From Ascoidea rubescens DSM 1968 (taxonomy: Eukaryota; Ascomycota; Saccharomycetes; Ascoideales; Ascoideaceae), in NCBI RefSeq assembly GCF_001661345.1, contig NW_017962915.1, forward strand, positions 685,657 through 749,656: 64,000 bases of DNA, read 5' to 3'. The position numbers were made by a program, and so were the translations under genes. The notes beneath the pieces are model-generated. The model was given only the letters and a program-made list of their open reading frames with translations. It searched no databases and was not told where the DNA came from. Positions 21,374 to 33,174 of this stretch are shown here, one piece after another (the first letter of the stretch is position 1; each line of letters opens with the position of its first letter).

Positions 21374-24300
21374 ATGATTACAACAACTGATATACCTCAG
21401 GAAGCATATGATCATCCTGATCTATATGGATTGAGAAGATCATCCAGAGCCCACGCTCCTCCTCATCGCTATGAAGAAAACAACGAGTCCGATGACGACG
21501 ACGACGACGACAACGTCCAAACCTTTGGAAGAAGAAGACCCAAGAAAAAATTATCCTATAATGACGACGACGACGACGACGACGACGCTGACGCTGACGA
21601 CGCCGACAACGACGACATCCCCACCGACGACGAATCCGTTTACGATGATTGTTCAATAAATAACAATACCCCAGATTACCTCGATCACCAAAATCAACAC
21701 TACGATATAAATTCAAAATCTATGCAAATTCCTCCTTATAATGATGATGATCCTGACCAAAGTATGTCCTATGATCACTCGGATCATCTGGTCCAAAATA
21801 GCAACAACAATAATACTAATAACAATAACAATAACAATAACAATAATCATCACGATAATCATGATGATAACGATAACGATAATGATAATGATGAAAATAA
21901 TAACAACACCAATAACAATACCAATAACAACACCGATGATAACAATACAGATATTAACACGGATGACAATATAGATGATAACAACTCAAACTCAAACAAC
22001 AATTCAAACAACAACAGTGATGATAACAATAATAACAACAACTATAAACAGAACGGCGACTCAAATGATTACTTTGATGACGACGACGACGATGATGATG
22101 ATGACGATTATTCTTCTCGGTCCAAAAAACGTAAACTGAAAAAGAAATCCTCCAAAATCAAAAAATCAAAATCTACAAAGAAAACTCAAGAAGTTTCTGA
22201 ACTAAGATTCTCAAGCAGAAACAACAACAAAATAATAAATTACGCTATAGAAGATGACGAAAATGAATTCCTAGAATCTGATGATGATCAGCCTCCTCCT
22301 CCTCCTCCTCTAAACCCTCAACAAAATGGCTACTCAGACTACTACTACTACAATAATGATACCACAAATACCCAAGATATAGATGTTCCCAGTGTCGACC
22401 AAATAATGAACCATAAAGTAATACTATCCGATGATGAAAACGATGATGACGATGAAGTAGAACAAGCTGAAATAACCCTAGAAAACAATACTGATGGAAT
22501 CAAAACTGAACATCCCTCCGATAACGAAACAGCCCCTTCCACTCCACTCGATGATACAAACAGCATTGATAACACTAATACTGATAACATTAATACTCTT
22601 AATACTCTTAATACTCTTAATACTCTTAATAATCTAAAAATCACTAACGACGATAATATTAATAAAATTAATCTAGACGGAGATCAAAAGCTAAAATTAC
22701 AAGAAAGATTGAAACTCAAAAAGGATAAAAGAATTCAAAAAGAAAACGAAATTGGCATGGAATTGGACAAAATAAGAGACAATTACAAATTCCTAGTTAA
22801 ATGGACCGGAAAATCTCATCTACACAATACTTGGGAAACTTTTGTTTCTTTGAAGGGTTTAAAAGGTATCAAAAAACTTGACAACTACATCAGATCCTTT
22901 ATAATAGAAGCTTTTGAAATTAAACATGATCCAACCGTAACTAGAGAAACTTTGGAACTAATAAACCTAGATAACGAAAGAAAATTAGGCGAAATAAATG
23001 AATATAAACACATTGAAAGAATCGTTGATTCTCAAAGAATTTACGTTGACAATACTGAAACTCAACTACAATATCTCGTTAAATGGAGAAGACTAAATTA
23101 TGAAGACTGTACTTGGGAAAATGCTGATGAAATTGTTAAAATCTCTCCCGATAAAGTTAAAAGATTTCAAGCAAGAGTTAAATCAAAAATCTTACCAGCA
23201 TATTCAGCAAATTACGGCTTGTCAAGACCAAGATTTGAAAAATTAGTAGCTCAACCTCTTTTTATTAAAAATGGAATTCTCAGAGATTTCCAACTTACCG
23301 GTTTGAACTGGATGGCATTTCTTTGGTCAAGAAATGAAAATGGTATTTTGGCAGATGAAATGGGTCTTGGAAAAACTGTTCAAACCGTTGGCTTTATAAG
23401 TTGGCTTGTTTTTAGTAGAAGACAATATGGTCCTCATTTAGTCGTTGTTCCTCTATCAACAATGCCATCATGGCAAGAAACTTTTGATAAGTGGGCTCCT
23501 GATTTGAACTGTATTTGTTATATTGGAAATGCAAATTCAAGAAAAACAATAAGAGAAAACGAATGGTACTCCAGTAAAAAAAAGGCAAAGTTTAATGTTT
23601 TGTTAACAACTTATGAATTTATCTTAAAAGATAGACCTCAGCTTGGAGCACTAAAATGGCAATTTCTAGCTGTTGACGAAGCTCATCGATTAAAAAACGC
23701 TGAGAGTTCTTTGTATGAGGCCTTGCGCTCTTTCAAAGTTTCCAACAGATTGCTTATTACTGGTACTCCTCTTCAAAATAATATTAAGGAGTTGGCCGCT
23801 TTAGTAAACTTTTTGATGCCTGGAGAGTTTTCAATTGACCAAGAGATAGATTTTGACACACCAAATGCAGAACAAGAAACTTTTATTAGGGACTTGCATA
23901 AAAGATTACAACCATACATTTTAAGAAGATTAAAAAAGGATGTCGAGAAATCCTTACCATCTAAAACAGAAAGAATTCTTAGAGTTGAATTGTCGGATTT
24001 GCAAGCTCATTATTATAAAAACATATTAACAAAAAATTATACTGCTTTAAACGCAGGCTCTAAAGGTTCTCAGATATCTTTGTTAAATATTATGGCAGAA
24101 TTGAAAAAGGCTTCTAATCATCCTTATTTATTTGACAATGCTGAGCAACAAGTTTTAGAAAAAGTAGGCATGCCTTCTCGAGAAAATATTTTTAGAGGAT
24201 TAATTATGTCTAGTGGAAAAATGGTTTTGTTAGACAAGTTGTTAACTAGACTTAAAAAAGATGGCCATAGAGTTTTAGTTTTTAGTCAGATGGTTAGAAT

Positions 24301-26455
24301 GTTGGACATTCTAGGAGACTATTTAGTGATAAAAGGCTATCAATTTCAAAGATTAGATGGTACTGTTCCGGCTTTTCAACGTCGTATTGCAATTGATCAT
24401 TTTAATGCACCTGGATCTAAGGATTTTTTATTTTTGTTATCTACAAGAGCTGGTGGTTTAGGTATTAATTTGATGACTGCAGATACTGTTATTATATTTG
24501 ATTCTGATTGGAATCCTCAAGCTGATTTACAAGCTATGGCAAGAGCTCATAGAATTGGTCAAAAAAATCATGTTATGGTTTATAGATTTGTTAGTAAAGA
24601 TACAGTTGAAGAACAAGTTCTTGAAAAAGCGAGAAAAAAAATGATATTAGAATATGCAATTATATCTTTAGGTGTAACCGATAATGGTACTAACAAAAAA
24701 AATAAAACCGAACCTTCGGCTGGAGAATTGAGTGAAATTTTGAAATTCGGTGCTGGTAATATGTTTAAGTCTGAAGGAAATCAAAAGAAATTGGAAGACT
24801 TGAATTTAGATGATGTTTTAAATCATGCTGAAGACCATATTACGACTCCAGATTTAGGAGAATCTAATTTAGGTGGTGAAGAATTCTTAAGGCAATTTGA
24901 AGTCACAGATTATAAAGCAAACGTTGAATGGGATGATATCATCCCTGAAGAAGAATTGCAAAAAATTAAAGAAGAAGAAAAGAAAAGAAAAGATGAAATC
25001 TTTTTACAAGAACAAATAGAAATGTCTTCCAGAAGAACTGCAGCTCTTACTAAAATTCAAAACATTTATAATGAAGATGAAGATTCTGGCGATGAAAGAA
25101 AAGCTAGATTAAAAAAAAGAAAAGCTGAAAATAATAATTTCCTTGCAGAAAAAGAAGTAAGAACATTATACAAGTCTATACTTAAACTTGGGGACTTATC
25201 AGATTCCTGGGATCAACTTATTGACGATGGAATATTAGTTGGAAAAACTAAAGAAATATGGATTAATACTTATAATGATTTAATGGCGAGATCTAAAGCC
25301 TTAGTAGATGAAGAAGAAGAACGCCGTGAAAAGGCCTTGCAAGAATTAAAAAGACAAGCACTTGAACAAAAAGAAAGAGAAGCTAAAGGCGGTCCTCAAA
25401 GTGAACAAAGTCCTGCTTTATGGGCACTAAAAAGAAAAGAAAGAAAGGCAATTTTGTTTGATTTTAGAGGTGTTAAAAATTTAAATGCCGAATTGATTTT
25501 ATCACGACCAGAAGATATGGCGGTAATTAAAAGTGCAGTTCCAAAAGCAGATCCATTAAAATATAAAATGGTCAGAAATCCTAAACCTGTTCATGGATGG
25601 ACTTGTGAATGGCTGAAAAAAGACGATGAACATTTATTGGTTGGGATTTATCAATTTGGATTTGGATCTTGGCCTCAAATTCGAGATGATCCATTTTTAG
25701 AATTAGGAAACAAAATATATTTAAACAATGAAACTTTGACAAAAGAATTAAAAAAACCCAATGGAGAAATAATATCAAAGACAATTAAGAAAGTTCCTGG
25801 ATCTGTGCATTTAGTACGTAGAGTTGATTATTTATTAAGTTTGTTGAAAGGTAAAGAAGATGAGTCAGTATCTTTACCTGCCTCAGTGATGGATAAGAAA
25901 AGAATGAGAAAACCAAGAAATGATTTTGAACTCAATGGTAAACCACCATATAAGAAAAAGAAGGCTGATGGAGTTATGGGAATAAGATCACCAGGAATGC
26001 CTAATAAGAATGGCAATGGAAATAAGATGCATCCTGAATATAGGAGACGCTCTATTTCCAAACCAGGACATGATGATATGGATGAAAATCATTGTAAGGT
26101 TGTTATGTTCCCAGTTCGTAAGTCTTTAAAGAAATTGAAAAAAGGTGGTGAAGGACTTGATCGTAAAGAATGGGCCAAAGTATTAAAACGAGAGTTGATT
26201 AAAGTTGGAGATCATATTGAAAAACAAATTCTTGATGAACATATAAGAAAAGGCGTTGAGAAGGCCAGGTTTAGAAAACATTTATGGTTATTTTCAGCTT
26301 ATTTCTGGCCCATTAAAGTCGACAGTACAAAGATAATGAAGATGTATTCGAAATTAAAATCAGCCAGTACCACTGCTCCTAATAATAATACGACTACAAA
26401 TAGCAATAATATTAATATTAATACTAGTGCTAGTACTACCGTTACTGATGTCTAA
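21374..26455 (+). CDS. CHD1: Chromatin remodeller Chd1
   Basis: The 1693-residue protein has all Chd1 parts. An acidic Asp/Asn head covers residues 1-260. Tandem chromodomains lie near 471 ([16 protein letters not shown]) and 565 ([16 protein letters not shown]). The Snf2 ATPase starts near 635 ([14 protein letters not shown]), with Walker [10 protein letters not shown] near 659, Walker B VDEAH near 766 and the helicase C lobe ([21 protein letters not shown]). The SANT/SLIDE region (IRDDPFLEL) and a CHCT-like helical end ([13 protein letters not shown]) follow. Chd1 slides and spaces nucleosomes during transcription elongation. It is longer than the 1468-residue S. cerevisiae protein, mostly from the D/N-rich head. 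One CTG codon (25613-25615) falls at a position where, as I recall, homologues have Thr or Ser. Confidence 0.96.
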   Translation: MITTTDIPQEAYDHPDLYGLRRSSRAHAPPHRYEENNESDDDDDDDNVQTFGRRRPKKKLSYNDDDDDDDDADADDADNDDIPTDDESVYDDCSINNNTPDYLDHQNQHYDINSKSMQIPPYNDDDPDQSMSYDHSDHLVQNSNNNNTNNNNNNNNNNHHDNHDDNDNDNDNDENNNNTNNNTNNNTDDNNTDINTDDNIDDNNSNSNNNSNNNSDDNNNNNNYKQNGDSNDYFDDDDDDDDDDDYSSRSKKRKLKKKSSKIKKSKSTKKTQEVSELRFSSRNNNKIINYAIEDDENEFLESDDDQPPPPPPLNPQQNGYSDYYYYNNDTTNTQDIDVPSVDQIMNHKVILSDDENDDDDEVEQAEITLENNTDGIKTEHPSDNETAPSTPLDDTNSIDNTNTDNINTLNTLNTLNTLNNLKITNDDNINKINLDGDQKLKLQERLKLKKDKRIQKENEIGMELDKIRDNYKFLVKWTGKSHLHNTWETFVSLKGLKGIKKLDNYIRSFIIEAFEIKHDPTVTRETLELINLDNERKLGEINEYKHIERIVDSQRIYVDNTETQLQYLVKWRRLNYEDCTWENADEIVKISPDKVKRFQARVKSKILPAYSANYGLSRPRFEKLVAQPLFIKNGILRDFQLTGLNWMAFLWSRNENGILADEMGLGKTVQTVGFISWLVFSRRQYGPHLVVVPLSTMPSWQETFDKWAPDLNCICYIGNANSRKTIRENEWYSSKKKAKFNVLLTTYEFILKDRPQLGALKWQFLAVDEAHRLKNAESSLYEALRSFKVSNRLLITGTPLQNNIKELAALVNFLMPGEFSIDQEIDFDTPNAEQETFIRDLHKRLQPYILRRLKKDVEKSLPSKTERILRVELSDLQAHYYKNILTKNYTALNAGSKGSQISLLNIMAELKKASNHPYLFDNAEQQVLEKVGMPSRENIFRGLIMSSGKMVLLDKLLTRLKKDGHRVLVFSQMVRMLDILGDYLVIKGYQFQRLDGTVPAFQRRIAIDHFNAPGSKDFLFLLSTRAGGLGINLMTADTVIIFDSDWNPQADLQAMARAHRIGQKNHVMVYRFVSKDTVEEQVLEKARKKMILEYAIISLGVTDNGTNKKNKTEPSAGELSEILKFGAGNMFKSEGNQKKLEDLNLDDVLNHAEDHITTPDLGESNLGGEEFLRQFEVTDYKANVEWDDIIPEEELQKIKEEEKKRKDEIFLQEQIEMSSRRTAALTKIQNIYNEDEDSGDERKARLKKRKAENNNFLAEKEVRTLYKSILKLGDLSDSWDQLIDDGILVGKTKEIWINTYNDLMARSKALVDEEEERREKALQELKRQALEQKEREAKGGPQSEQSPALWALKRKERKAILFDFRGVKNLNAELILSRPEDMAVIKSAVPKADPLKYKMVRNPKPVHGWTCEWLKKDDEHLLVGIYQFGFGSWPQIRDDPFLELGNKIYLNNETLTKELKKPNGEIISKTIKKVPGSVHLVRRVDYLLSLLKGKEDESVSLPASVMDKKRMRKPRNDFELNGKPPYKKKKADGVMGIRSPGMPNKNGNGNKMHPEYRRRSISKPGHDDMDENHCKVVMFPVRKSLKKLKKGGEGLDRKEWAKVLKRELIKVGDHIEKQILDEHIRKGVEKARFRKHLWLFSAYFWPIKVDSTKIMKMYSKLKSASTTAPNNNTTTNSNNININTSASTTVTDV
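21489..22117 (+). repeat. GAC/GAT and AAT/AAC arrays encoding Asp and Asn runs in CHD1
   Basis: Blocks of GACGAC (21492-21515, 21561-21625, 22075-22110) and AACAAT (21805-21850, 21898-22045) encode alternating Asp and Asn runs in the head of Chd1, all in frame. Confidence 0.85.
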
Positions 26456-26976
26456 ATAAACAGCATATTTATTATATCAATTTATGATATTTTCCTTCAT
26501 TATTTGTTTTTTTAATTATTTTCTTTTTAATTGTTATTTTGTTAATATAAATTGGTCTAACATTGGTTTCTTTTTTTCCTTTTTTATAATTCTAATTTTA
26601 TTTTGTTAATTTTAATTTATTTTTGTTAGATATACAACTTGTATAAAATCATTATAAAATGTTTTTCTCTTCATTTATTATTCATCTATTTATTTATTTA
26701 TTATTATTTTTTTTTTTCTTTAAATATTGTTTAAATTAGTTTTCCCTACATAAATCATCACATTTTGATATATTTTAATGAAATAAAATTACATAATGAA
26801 ACATTATCTTTGAAATTTCCTCTATTAGATAGGCATTAAAATCACTAGGAGACAACAGTATAAATAGGGCAAAAAAAAATTAAAAGCATTGCTAAATAAA
26901 ATAAAAATGAATTAAAACTAAGATAAAAAAGAGTAATAAAAAAAAACAAAAAAAAACCCAAGATAAAATGAAATAA
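26456..26976. other. Convergent CHD1/UBC13 3' spacer
   Basis: About 520 bp of T-rich then A-rich DNA between converging genes, with T-runs on the CHD1 side and A-runs on the UBC13 side. No gene was seen. Confidence 0.4.
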
Positions 26977-27530
26977 TTATGATTTTTCTGTAGCATATTT
27001 TCTGGTCCATTCTTTTGCAGTTTCGATTGCAGTATTTTCATTTTTTTTCCATTCTTCGGCTACATCATTAGCCAAAGGATCATCAGGGTTTGGGCTAGCT
27101 AACAATGCTTGAATTGACAATAAAAGAGTTCTGATTTGCAAAGCAGGAGACCAATTTGATTTTAATACATCCAAACAGATACGACCCAATCTGTCAATAT
27201 TTGGATGATAAATTTTCGTTAAAAAACGAACTTTTGGTGCCATCATTGGGTAATCATCAGGCAAAAATAGCTCTAATTTAAACAAGCCTCCTTCATATGG
27301 GGATTGAGTTGGACCCTCGATTAAAACATCAAAGTATCTAAGGTTGTCATCATGAGGAATAGCAGAAATCCCTGGAACTGGATCAGATACCAATCTTTCG
27401 GTTTCCTTTGGTGATCAATGGGAATGTTAGTTTTGCCTCTTGAAGGTGGTCCAGATTACCAAGTGGAATTGAGAGGATTAGGGGAGATTGAAAGAGTGCA
27501 TACCTTGATGATTCTTCTGGGTAATGACAT
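26977..27530 (-). CDS. UBC13: Ubiquitin-conjugating enzyme Ubc13, one intron
   Basis: Exon 1 (27504-27530) encodes MSLPRRIIK and exon 2 (26977-27405) begins [15 protein letters not shown]; total 151 residues. On the minus strand the donor is GTATGC, an AACTAAC branch site lies near 27428-27434, and the acceptor is AAAG. The core HPN motif is [16 protein letters not shown], with catalytic Cys86. Near-identity to S. cerevisiae Ubc13 includes the [20 protein letters not shown] block. Ubc13 with Mms2 builds Lys63-linked ubiquitin chains on PCNA for error-free damage tolerance. The intron position just after the ninth codon fits the short first exon usual in yeast. Confidence 0.95.
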
Positions 27531-27787
27531 TGTGTGCTATGGACAGTATTGAAAAGCAGTTAACAAAGAGAAGCAACAGATAGAAGAACAGCTCTCCAGC
27601 ACCAGCTTCACAGCGATAAGACGACTCTGCTGGTTCTGGTTCTGATGAAGCTCTTTGGGCTCTCCTTTCTAGGGCTCTCTTCAGGGCTCTCCTTTCTGGG
27701 GCTATTGCACGAGCTTCATCTTTCCAAAGAGAGCAAATAGCTTGCTTCTTCTGCTTCCTCTGCTTCCTCTTCCTGTGCTGACCGACA

Positions 27788-28143
27788 ATGATTCTGAAAA
27801 CAACTAATGGACGAGTGTCTGCTGCCATCTTCGGCGGCTTGATAGGCTGTTTTGTGGCTCTTTACTTCTCAGACCAGCAGTTTGTATGTGTCTCTGTGCC
27901 TTTTGTTCTTCGAGCTGCTGCTAACTCTTTGTTTGTTGATAGGTAAAATTCACTCCAGCTGAGCGAGACGAAAGTGGCGAATATAAAAAGAAGCCTTTCA
28001 AGGTCACCTTTGTGGATGTAACCCCAGCTTCGTTATCTCCTGAAGCCGAAAGACGATTGGAAAGACTAGAGAATGCAAGAAAGACATACAAGGAGGGCTT
28101 CCAGAGTCCCACCAGCTCTGATGATTCAAATAGATCCTTATAA
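27788..28143 (+). CDS. Small single-pass membrane protein, one intron, family unknown
   Basis: Exons are 27788-27883 and 27943-28143 (98 residues). The donor is GTATGT (27884), the branch-like site GCTAAC is at 27918-27923, and the acceptor is TAG at 27940-27942. The first exon encodes MILKTTNGRVSAAIFGGLIG, leading into one hydrophobic helix (to ~residue 27). The second exon encodes a charged soluble part with VTFVDVTPASLSPEAERRLE and a helical RLERLENARK stretch. A short N terminus, one helix and a charged tail suggest a mitochondrial inner-membrane or ER protein with the tail on one side, but I do not recognise the family. It is divergent from UBC13 with a 257 bp shared promoter. Confidence 0.75.
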
Positions 28144-28356
28144 TCAGTATTAGAGCTATTGTAAATATATATGGTTGTTAACTGGTTATATCTCATTAAC
28201 ATGGAAATAAAATCTATATATTGGTATTTCTAAAAAGAGAAAAATCGTGCTAAATATATATTTTGTGTTTTCGGCATCAAGGAAAAGGCAGACTCGAAAA
28301 ATAAAGTGAAAAACAAAACACAGCAAAATACTAGCCAATTTATTCGACTTTGTTTT

Positions 28357-29230
28357 CTATGACTTTTGTTGAACAAGTTTGATAGCATCGTTAATACTGT
28401 ATTGAAGATAGTCATTATTCTCTAGTAGTTTGAGAATACTACCGTTATCCAATTGCAAAAACATGTTTATCAATACTTCAATATTGTCTTCCATTGCATT
28501 ACCATTTAAATGTTGAGAAACCCTAAATAATAAATCTTTCGTCAAAATTTCCTTTTGTTTTTCCAGTGTGCAATTTTTTAATATTTCTCGGCGAGCAATA
28601 TTTATATCTTCTAAATTAATTTGACAAAGTTGATTAAAATTTTGCGCATAATGAGGTGAAGAAAAGTAATTTGGGTAATGATAATGAACAAAAGAACTCT
28701 TTGGATTCTTATTAAGCAAAGGAGCATGTTGATGATAGTGATTTGGATGATATTGAAATTTTTGTAATGAAAAATTAGTATTAAAATTTTGGGCATCTAA
28801 TTTGATTTTTGGTTTTGAATCACTACTTGATCTAGTTTGAGCGAAACTGACATAAATTGGTTTATTTAAAACAATTTGTTGATTCATTTCTTTTACGGCT
28901 TTTACAGAATACTCAAACTTTTTGTAACAAACAAATCCATAACCCTTTGATACATTATTAATATCAACAAAGACTTTAGAAGAAACAATCTCACCAAATG
29001 GACAAAATAAATCCTTGAAAAACTCATCATCAATTGATTTATCTATATTTTTCACAAATAAATTATTGTTTTTATATAAATCAATATTTAAATTATTTTT
29101 AAAAATATTTGTATTTGTATTTGTATTTGAATTTGAATTTAAACTTGAATCTATTTTGGTTTGGGGTTTGGGGTTTGAAATCAGTTTTGTATTATTAAAG
29201 GCGTTTATTGGTTGTTCGGTTAATTTGTTG

Positions 29231-29328
<98 letters not shown>

Positions 29329-29329
29329 N

Positions 29330-29426
<97 letters not shown>

Positions 29427-29793
29427 TAAATCATTTAATGAATTTTGATATTGATTCATAAAATTCAAGTTATCTTTATAATTTTCTAAAGACTTGGATT
29501 GAAAATTTTGTTTTGGAATTAATTTCTTTAAATATTCGATTCTTTCCTTTTTCTTTTGAGCAGGTCCAACAAATAAATTTTTACCATGAAATTCCATGTT
29601 ATTTAAAAATTTTATAGCATTTTTTGCATCACTTAAATTTTGAAAATTAACAAAACCAAAACCTTTATATTTTTCCAAATGAATTGAAGTTATTTTACCA
29701 AATGGTTTGAATAGTTTTTCAAATTGATATTCAGTCACATTTATATCAATGTTTTTAACATAAAGATTTGAGTTTTCATTTAGATGTTCGTAA

Positions 29794-29867
<74 letters not shown>

Positions 29868-30776
29868 TGAAATAAGATTTGAGTTAATATTGCTATAATT
29901 TTTAATCGATCTTTGGTTTTTAGGAATATGATAATTAACATAAATTTTTTTATTATTTAATAGAATTCCATTAGTTGAATTAATAGCATTTTTAGCCGAA
30001 TCAATTGAATCGTATTGAACAAAACCAAAACCTTTTGAGATTGAATTTTCATCTAAAACTATTTTGCAAGATATTATATTACCAAAAGCGCTAAAGGTAT
30101 TAAAAAAAGTCTTATTATCAATATCTTGATGTAAATTTTTAACAAAAATATTAGCATTTGAATTTAACTTTGAATTCAAATTTTTTTCAGCAAACATTAT
30201 CCGGATAGGTTTTGAATTTTTATTCATTAAGTTTGTCAAGTTTAAATTTTTCAACGCTGACCTTGAATGCTTTGAAAATTGATAATTAATATAAGCATAA
30301 CCTAATGAGTTTTTCGTTGAAGAGTCCCTACAAACTTTTACTAAAGTCAATGGTCCGATTTTTGAAAAAATAGGAAACAAGATAGCTTCAGTTATCGATG
30401 AATCTAAATCGCCAACATATAATGATAAGTTTTTCTCGCTATCATTTTTTTTATCATTATCATTATTTTGCATATCATCACCAGAATCAAAGTCAACACC
30501 ATAGGCGCTATCACCGCTAGTACTGTTTTTGTCACTATCATCTTCATCATTTGTAGAAGAATTGGGTTTTAAAGCTTTATCTGAATTGGATTTCAAGGCT
30601 TTATCCGAATTACGATTAGATATCTTCTTTTGAGAATTGGCGGTATTAGCATCAATATCATCGATTGAATCCTCTGAGTTTATGGAAACCAAATCAAGAG
30701 AATTGGAGGATTGATTATCAGAAGACGAGTTGGAATCACTGAGCATTGATTTTGAAATTAATAATGAAAGAGACAT
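28357..30776 (-). CDS. Poly(A)-binding protein family member (Pab1 paralogue), frame interrupted by an assembly N
   Basis: Four RRMs and a C-terminal MLLE domain occur in Pab1 order. RRM1 (SLYVGDLDSSITEAILFPIF) is at nt ~30430-30190 and RRM2 (NIFVKNLHQDIDNKTFFNTF) at ~30160-29930. RRM3 (NLYVKNIDINVTEYQFEKLF) is at ~29775-29560, RRM4 (NNLFVKNIDKSIDDEFF) at ~29065-28840, and MLLE at ~28560-28360. The frame changes once, inside the ATT array that contains the N at 29329. The downstream frame is open through the array, so I read one gene and a closed assembly gap, not a broken gene. It is divergent: RRM1 ends IMFAEKN where Pab1 has IMWSQRD, and Asn runs split the linkers. It is probably a paralogue rather than the main poly(A)-binding protein. 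Confidence 0.8.
29230..29424 (-). repeat. ATT/AAT trinucleotide array with one N
   Basis: A nearly pure ATT array (poly-Asn on the minus strand). The N at 29329 has 99 bp of repeat on one side and 95 bp on the other, and the repeat register shifts by one base there. The true length is unknown. Confidence 0.95.
29795..29867 (-). repeat. ATT/AAT array (poly-Asn) between RRM2 and RRM3
   Basis: About 24 uninterrupted ATT units encode Asn in the linker of the Pab1-like protein, in frame. Confidence 0.9.
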
Positions 30777-31497
30777 TGTTTGAATTAAAATTGATATTAA
30801 TTATGATTATGATTTTAATAAAAATCAAACATGAGAAAAACAACCTCTGCCCATCTTTAAATACCATTTGAAGAGCCAGTTGCTTTTGTGTATAGAAACT
30901 CTGTTTGAATTAGGATGCCACTTCAACAGCCCAGATCAAGGAACGAGCAGCTCCACCAAACACAGCAAAACCAGCAGAGGAAACAGAAACAGCACTTTCC
31001 TTCACCTCACACAATCACACCCAAGAACCAAAACAGTGGACCCGTACCTCAAACATGAAAGATACAGATCTTTGCAGTGAGCTGCGCAATGCATTAGGTG
31101 ATATGTTATCTAATATTTTTTGCAACCGTAAAAATGGATTACACGTAGGTATGCAGCTGTACGCGCTAGTATGCCTCCTTTGAATGATACACGTTGTAAA
31201 CTTTGAGCTTGTGTTCAAACCACCTGTGGCCATCTATTTTTGCCATACTATTTTTACCATGCTATTTTATTGCCTGAAAGATTAGCTCTTTGTGAAGAAC
31301 TACTTAACACTTCACACTTTTCTTCGAGTTCTTGGTTTTTATTGGTTTTATATAAAGGTCGTCTATATATCCTCTGTTTTATAATTGAACTTGCCAAACA
31401 GTTATTCTTCAATTGCCACTTTTCACTCCTGTTACTCTTTCTACTCTTGTTATTGATTTCGGTATCCTTCATCTAATCTCAAATCCAGACTATCACA
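30777..31497. promoter_or_regulatory. Divergent PAB1-like/GMPPA-like promoter
   Basis: Spacer of 720 bp between divergent genes. It has no convincing ORF. The last 120 bp are pyrimidine-rich with a TATATA-like stretch at ~31368-31375, consistent with the leader of the downstream gene. Confidence 0.4.
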
Positions 31498-32775
31498 ATG
31501 ACAACTGGAACTACTAAAGCTATTATTCTTGTTGGTGGTGACACTCGTGGTACCAGATTCAGACCCTTATCATTAGATGTTCCCAAACCTTTATTTCCAA
31601 TCGCTGGCAAGCCATTACTAGCTCATATCATCGAGTCATTGTCCGAACTTCCATCCTTAAAGGAAATATTTTTAATTGGGTTTTATGAAGAATCTATTTT
31701 CAAGGATTTTCTATCTGAAATTAAGAGATCCTATCCAAATATAATTATCAAATACCTTAGAGAATATAAGGCAATGGGTACAGCTGGTGGTTTATTTCAT
31801 TTTAGAGACGAAATTAAAAGAAATTCTCCTGATAATTTTTTTGTTATCCATGCTGATATCATTTGTAATTTCCCATTTAAAGAAATTTTGGAATTCTATA
31901 ATGACAAAAATAACTACTATAACGATTTAGACTGTAAAACTGTTATTATGGGTATTTCAAAATTACCTCAAAATAATGAGAAATCTGCTGAAAATTTCGG
32001 TACTATCGTCTCCGATTTGGATGATAAAGTTGTTCATTATGTTGAAAAACCTGAATCAAAAGTTTCAAATTTAATTAATGGTGGTATTTATCTATTTGAT
32101 AGTAAATACATTATCAATAAAATTGCAAAACAAAAATTGAAAAAAGAAGTTCTCAGTAATGATGATTATCATGCAGAATTTGTTGATTCAGATGTTGTTT
32201 CTTTAGAACATGATATTCTTTCAAATCTACCCGATGATGAATCCTTTTTTGTTTATAAAACAAAATCTTATTGGAGACAAGTTAAAAATCCCGGAAGTGC
32301 TTTAATCGCTAATGAATTGCGTTTACAAGACGCTTATCAAAAGCAAAAATCCTTCAAGACTATTCCAAGTTCTTCAAATATCATTCAACCAGTTTTCATT
32401 GATCCTTCTACAGTTGTTTCAAAAACTGCTAAAATTGGTCCATTTGTTTCAATTGGTCCAAACACTTTTATCGCAGATGGTGTTAGAATTAAAAATTCAA
32501 TCATTTTAGATGGTGTTAACGTTAAGCCAAATGCCTGTATTTTAAATTCAATCATTTCAAATAATTCAACCATAGGTAAATGGGCAAGAATCGAAGGTAC
32601 AAAAATTCATGTCGATGATCTATTAACTTATATTGAACAAAATGGTGTCAAATTTAATAAAGCTTGTATTTTAAGTAGTGACAGTCACGTTAATGATGAT
32701 ATTTATGTTAAAAACTGTGTTGTCTTGCCAAACAAATCGATTAAGTCTGATGTTAAATATGAGGTGGTTATGTAA
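31498..32775 (+). CDS. PSA2: Mannose-1-phosphate guanylyltransferase-like protein, GMPPA type
   Basis: The 425-residue protein starts with a nucleotidyltransferase domain. Its signature GGDTRGTRFRPLSLDVPKPL has the GTRFRPLS spacing of GMPPA-type proteins, followed by EYKAMGTAGGL and HADIICNFPF. The C-terminal third is a left-handed beta-helix of hexapeptide repeats (KIGPFVSIGPNTFIADGVRI). GMPPB enzymes (yeast Psa1/Vig9) make GDP-mannose. GMPPA-type partners bind GDP-mannose and regulate the complex in animals. S. cerevisiae has only the Psa1 type, whereas Candida and S. pombe carry a second gene of this sort (PSA2, mpg2). The symbol follows Candida usage and is tentative. Confidence 0.85.
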   Translation: MTTGTTKAIILVGGDTRGTRFRPLSLDVPKPLFPIAGKPLLAHIIESLSELPSLKEIFLIGFYEESIFKDFLSEIKRSYPNIIIKYLREYKAMGTAGGLFHFRDEIKRNSPDNFFVIHADIICNFPFKEILEFYNDKNNYYNDLDCKTVIMGISKLPQNNEKSAENFGTIVSDLDDKVVHYVEKPESKVSNLINGGIYLFDSKYIINKIAKQKLKKEVLSNDDYHAEFVDSDVVSLEHDILSNLPDDESFFVYKTKSYWRQVKNPGSALIANELRLQDAYQKQKSFKTIPSSSNIIQPVFIDPSTVVSKTAKIGPFVSIGPNTFIADGVRIKNSIILDGVNVKPNACILNSIISNNSTIGKWARIEGTKIHVDDLLTYIEQNGVKFNKACILSSDSHVNDDIYVKNCVVLPNKSIKSDVKYEVVM

Positions 32776-33119
32776 TAGTTTTAGAATTTTTTAGATTTTA
32801 AAAAAAATCAGTGTTTGATGATGTTCAATGTTAGATATTAGATATACTAGTTTTCCTTTCTGGTTTATTATTATTATTAATTTTTTGTTTTATTTTGTTT
32901 TTAATTCTATCAGTTTTCTCAACTTTATTTTTTTTTTTTTTATTAATATTTAATTTTTGTTTAACTGTTTCTTCAAAATTTATTCTGAATTTATTTTAAT
33001 TTTATAATTTTAATATTTTATGTTTATTAATTTTAGTTTTTATACACGTGCAAAGTGAAAACTGATCAGGAATCAGGATAACCAGTCTTTTTTTTGTTAT
33101 ATTCATTATTCAATCACTA
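32776..33119. other. Spacer downstream of the GMPPA-like gene
   Basis: T-rich 3' end (T-run at 32929-32941). It is followed by TACACGTGC with CACGTG at 33045-33050, about 70 bp upstream of the next small ORF. Confidence 0.4.
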
Positions 33120-33143
33120 ATGAATCATACCTCAAAACAAGTA

Positions 33144-33174
<31 letters not shown>

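Noticed and set aside
27478-27828. 116-codon minus-strand frame between UBC13 and the 98-residue gene
   Set aside because: It overlaps UBC13 exon 1 and the first exon of the divergent gene and has no recognisable sequence.
28357-30776. Reading the PAB1-like gene as a pseudogene or as two genes
   Set aside because: The only frame change is at the N in a repeat, both frames are open there, and domain order continues across it.
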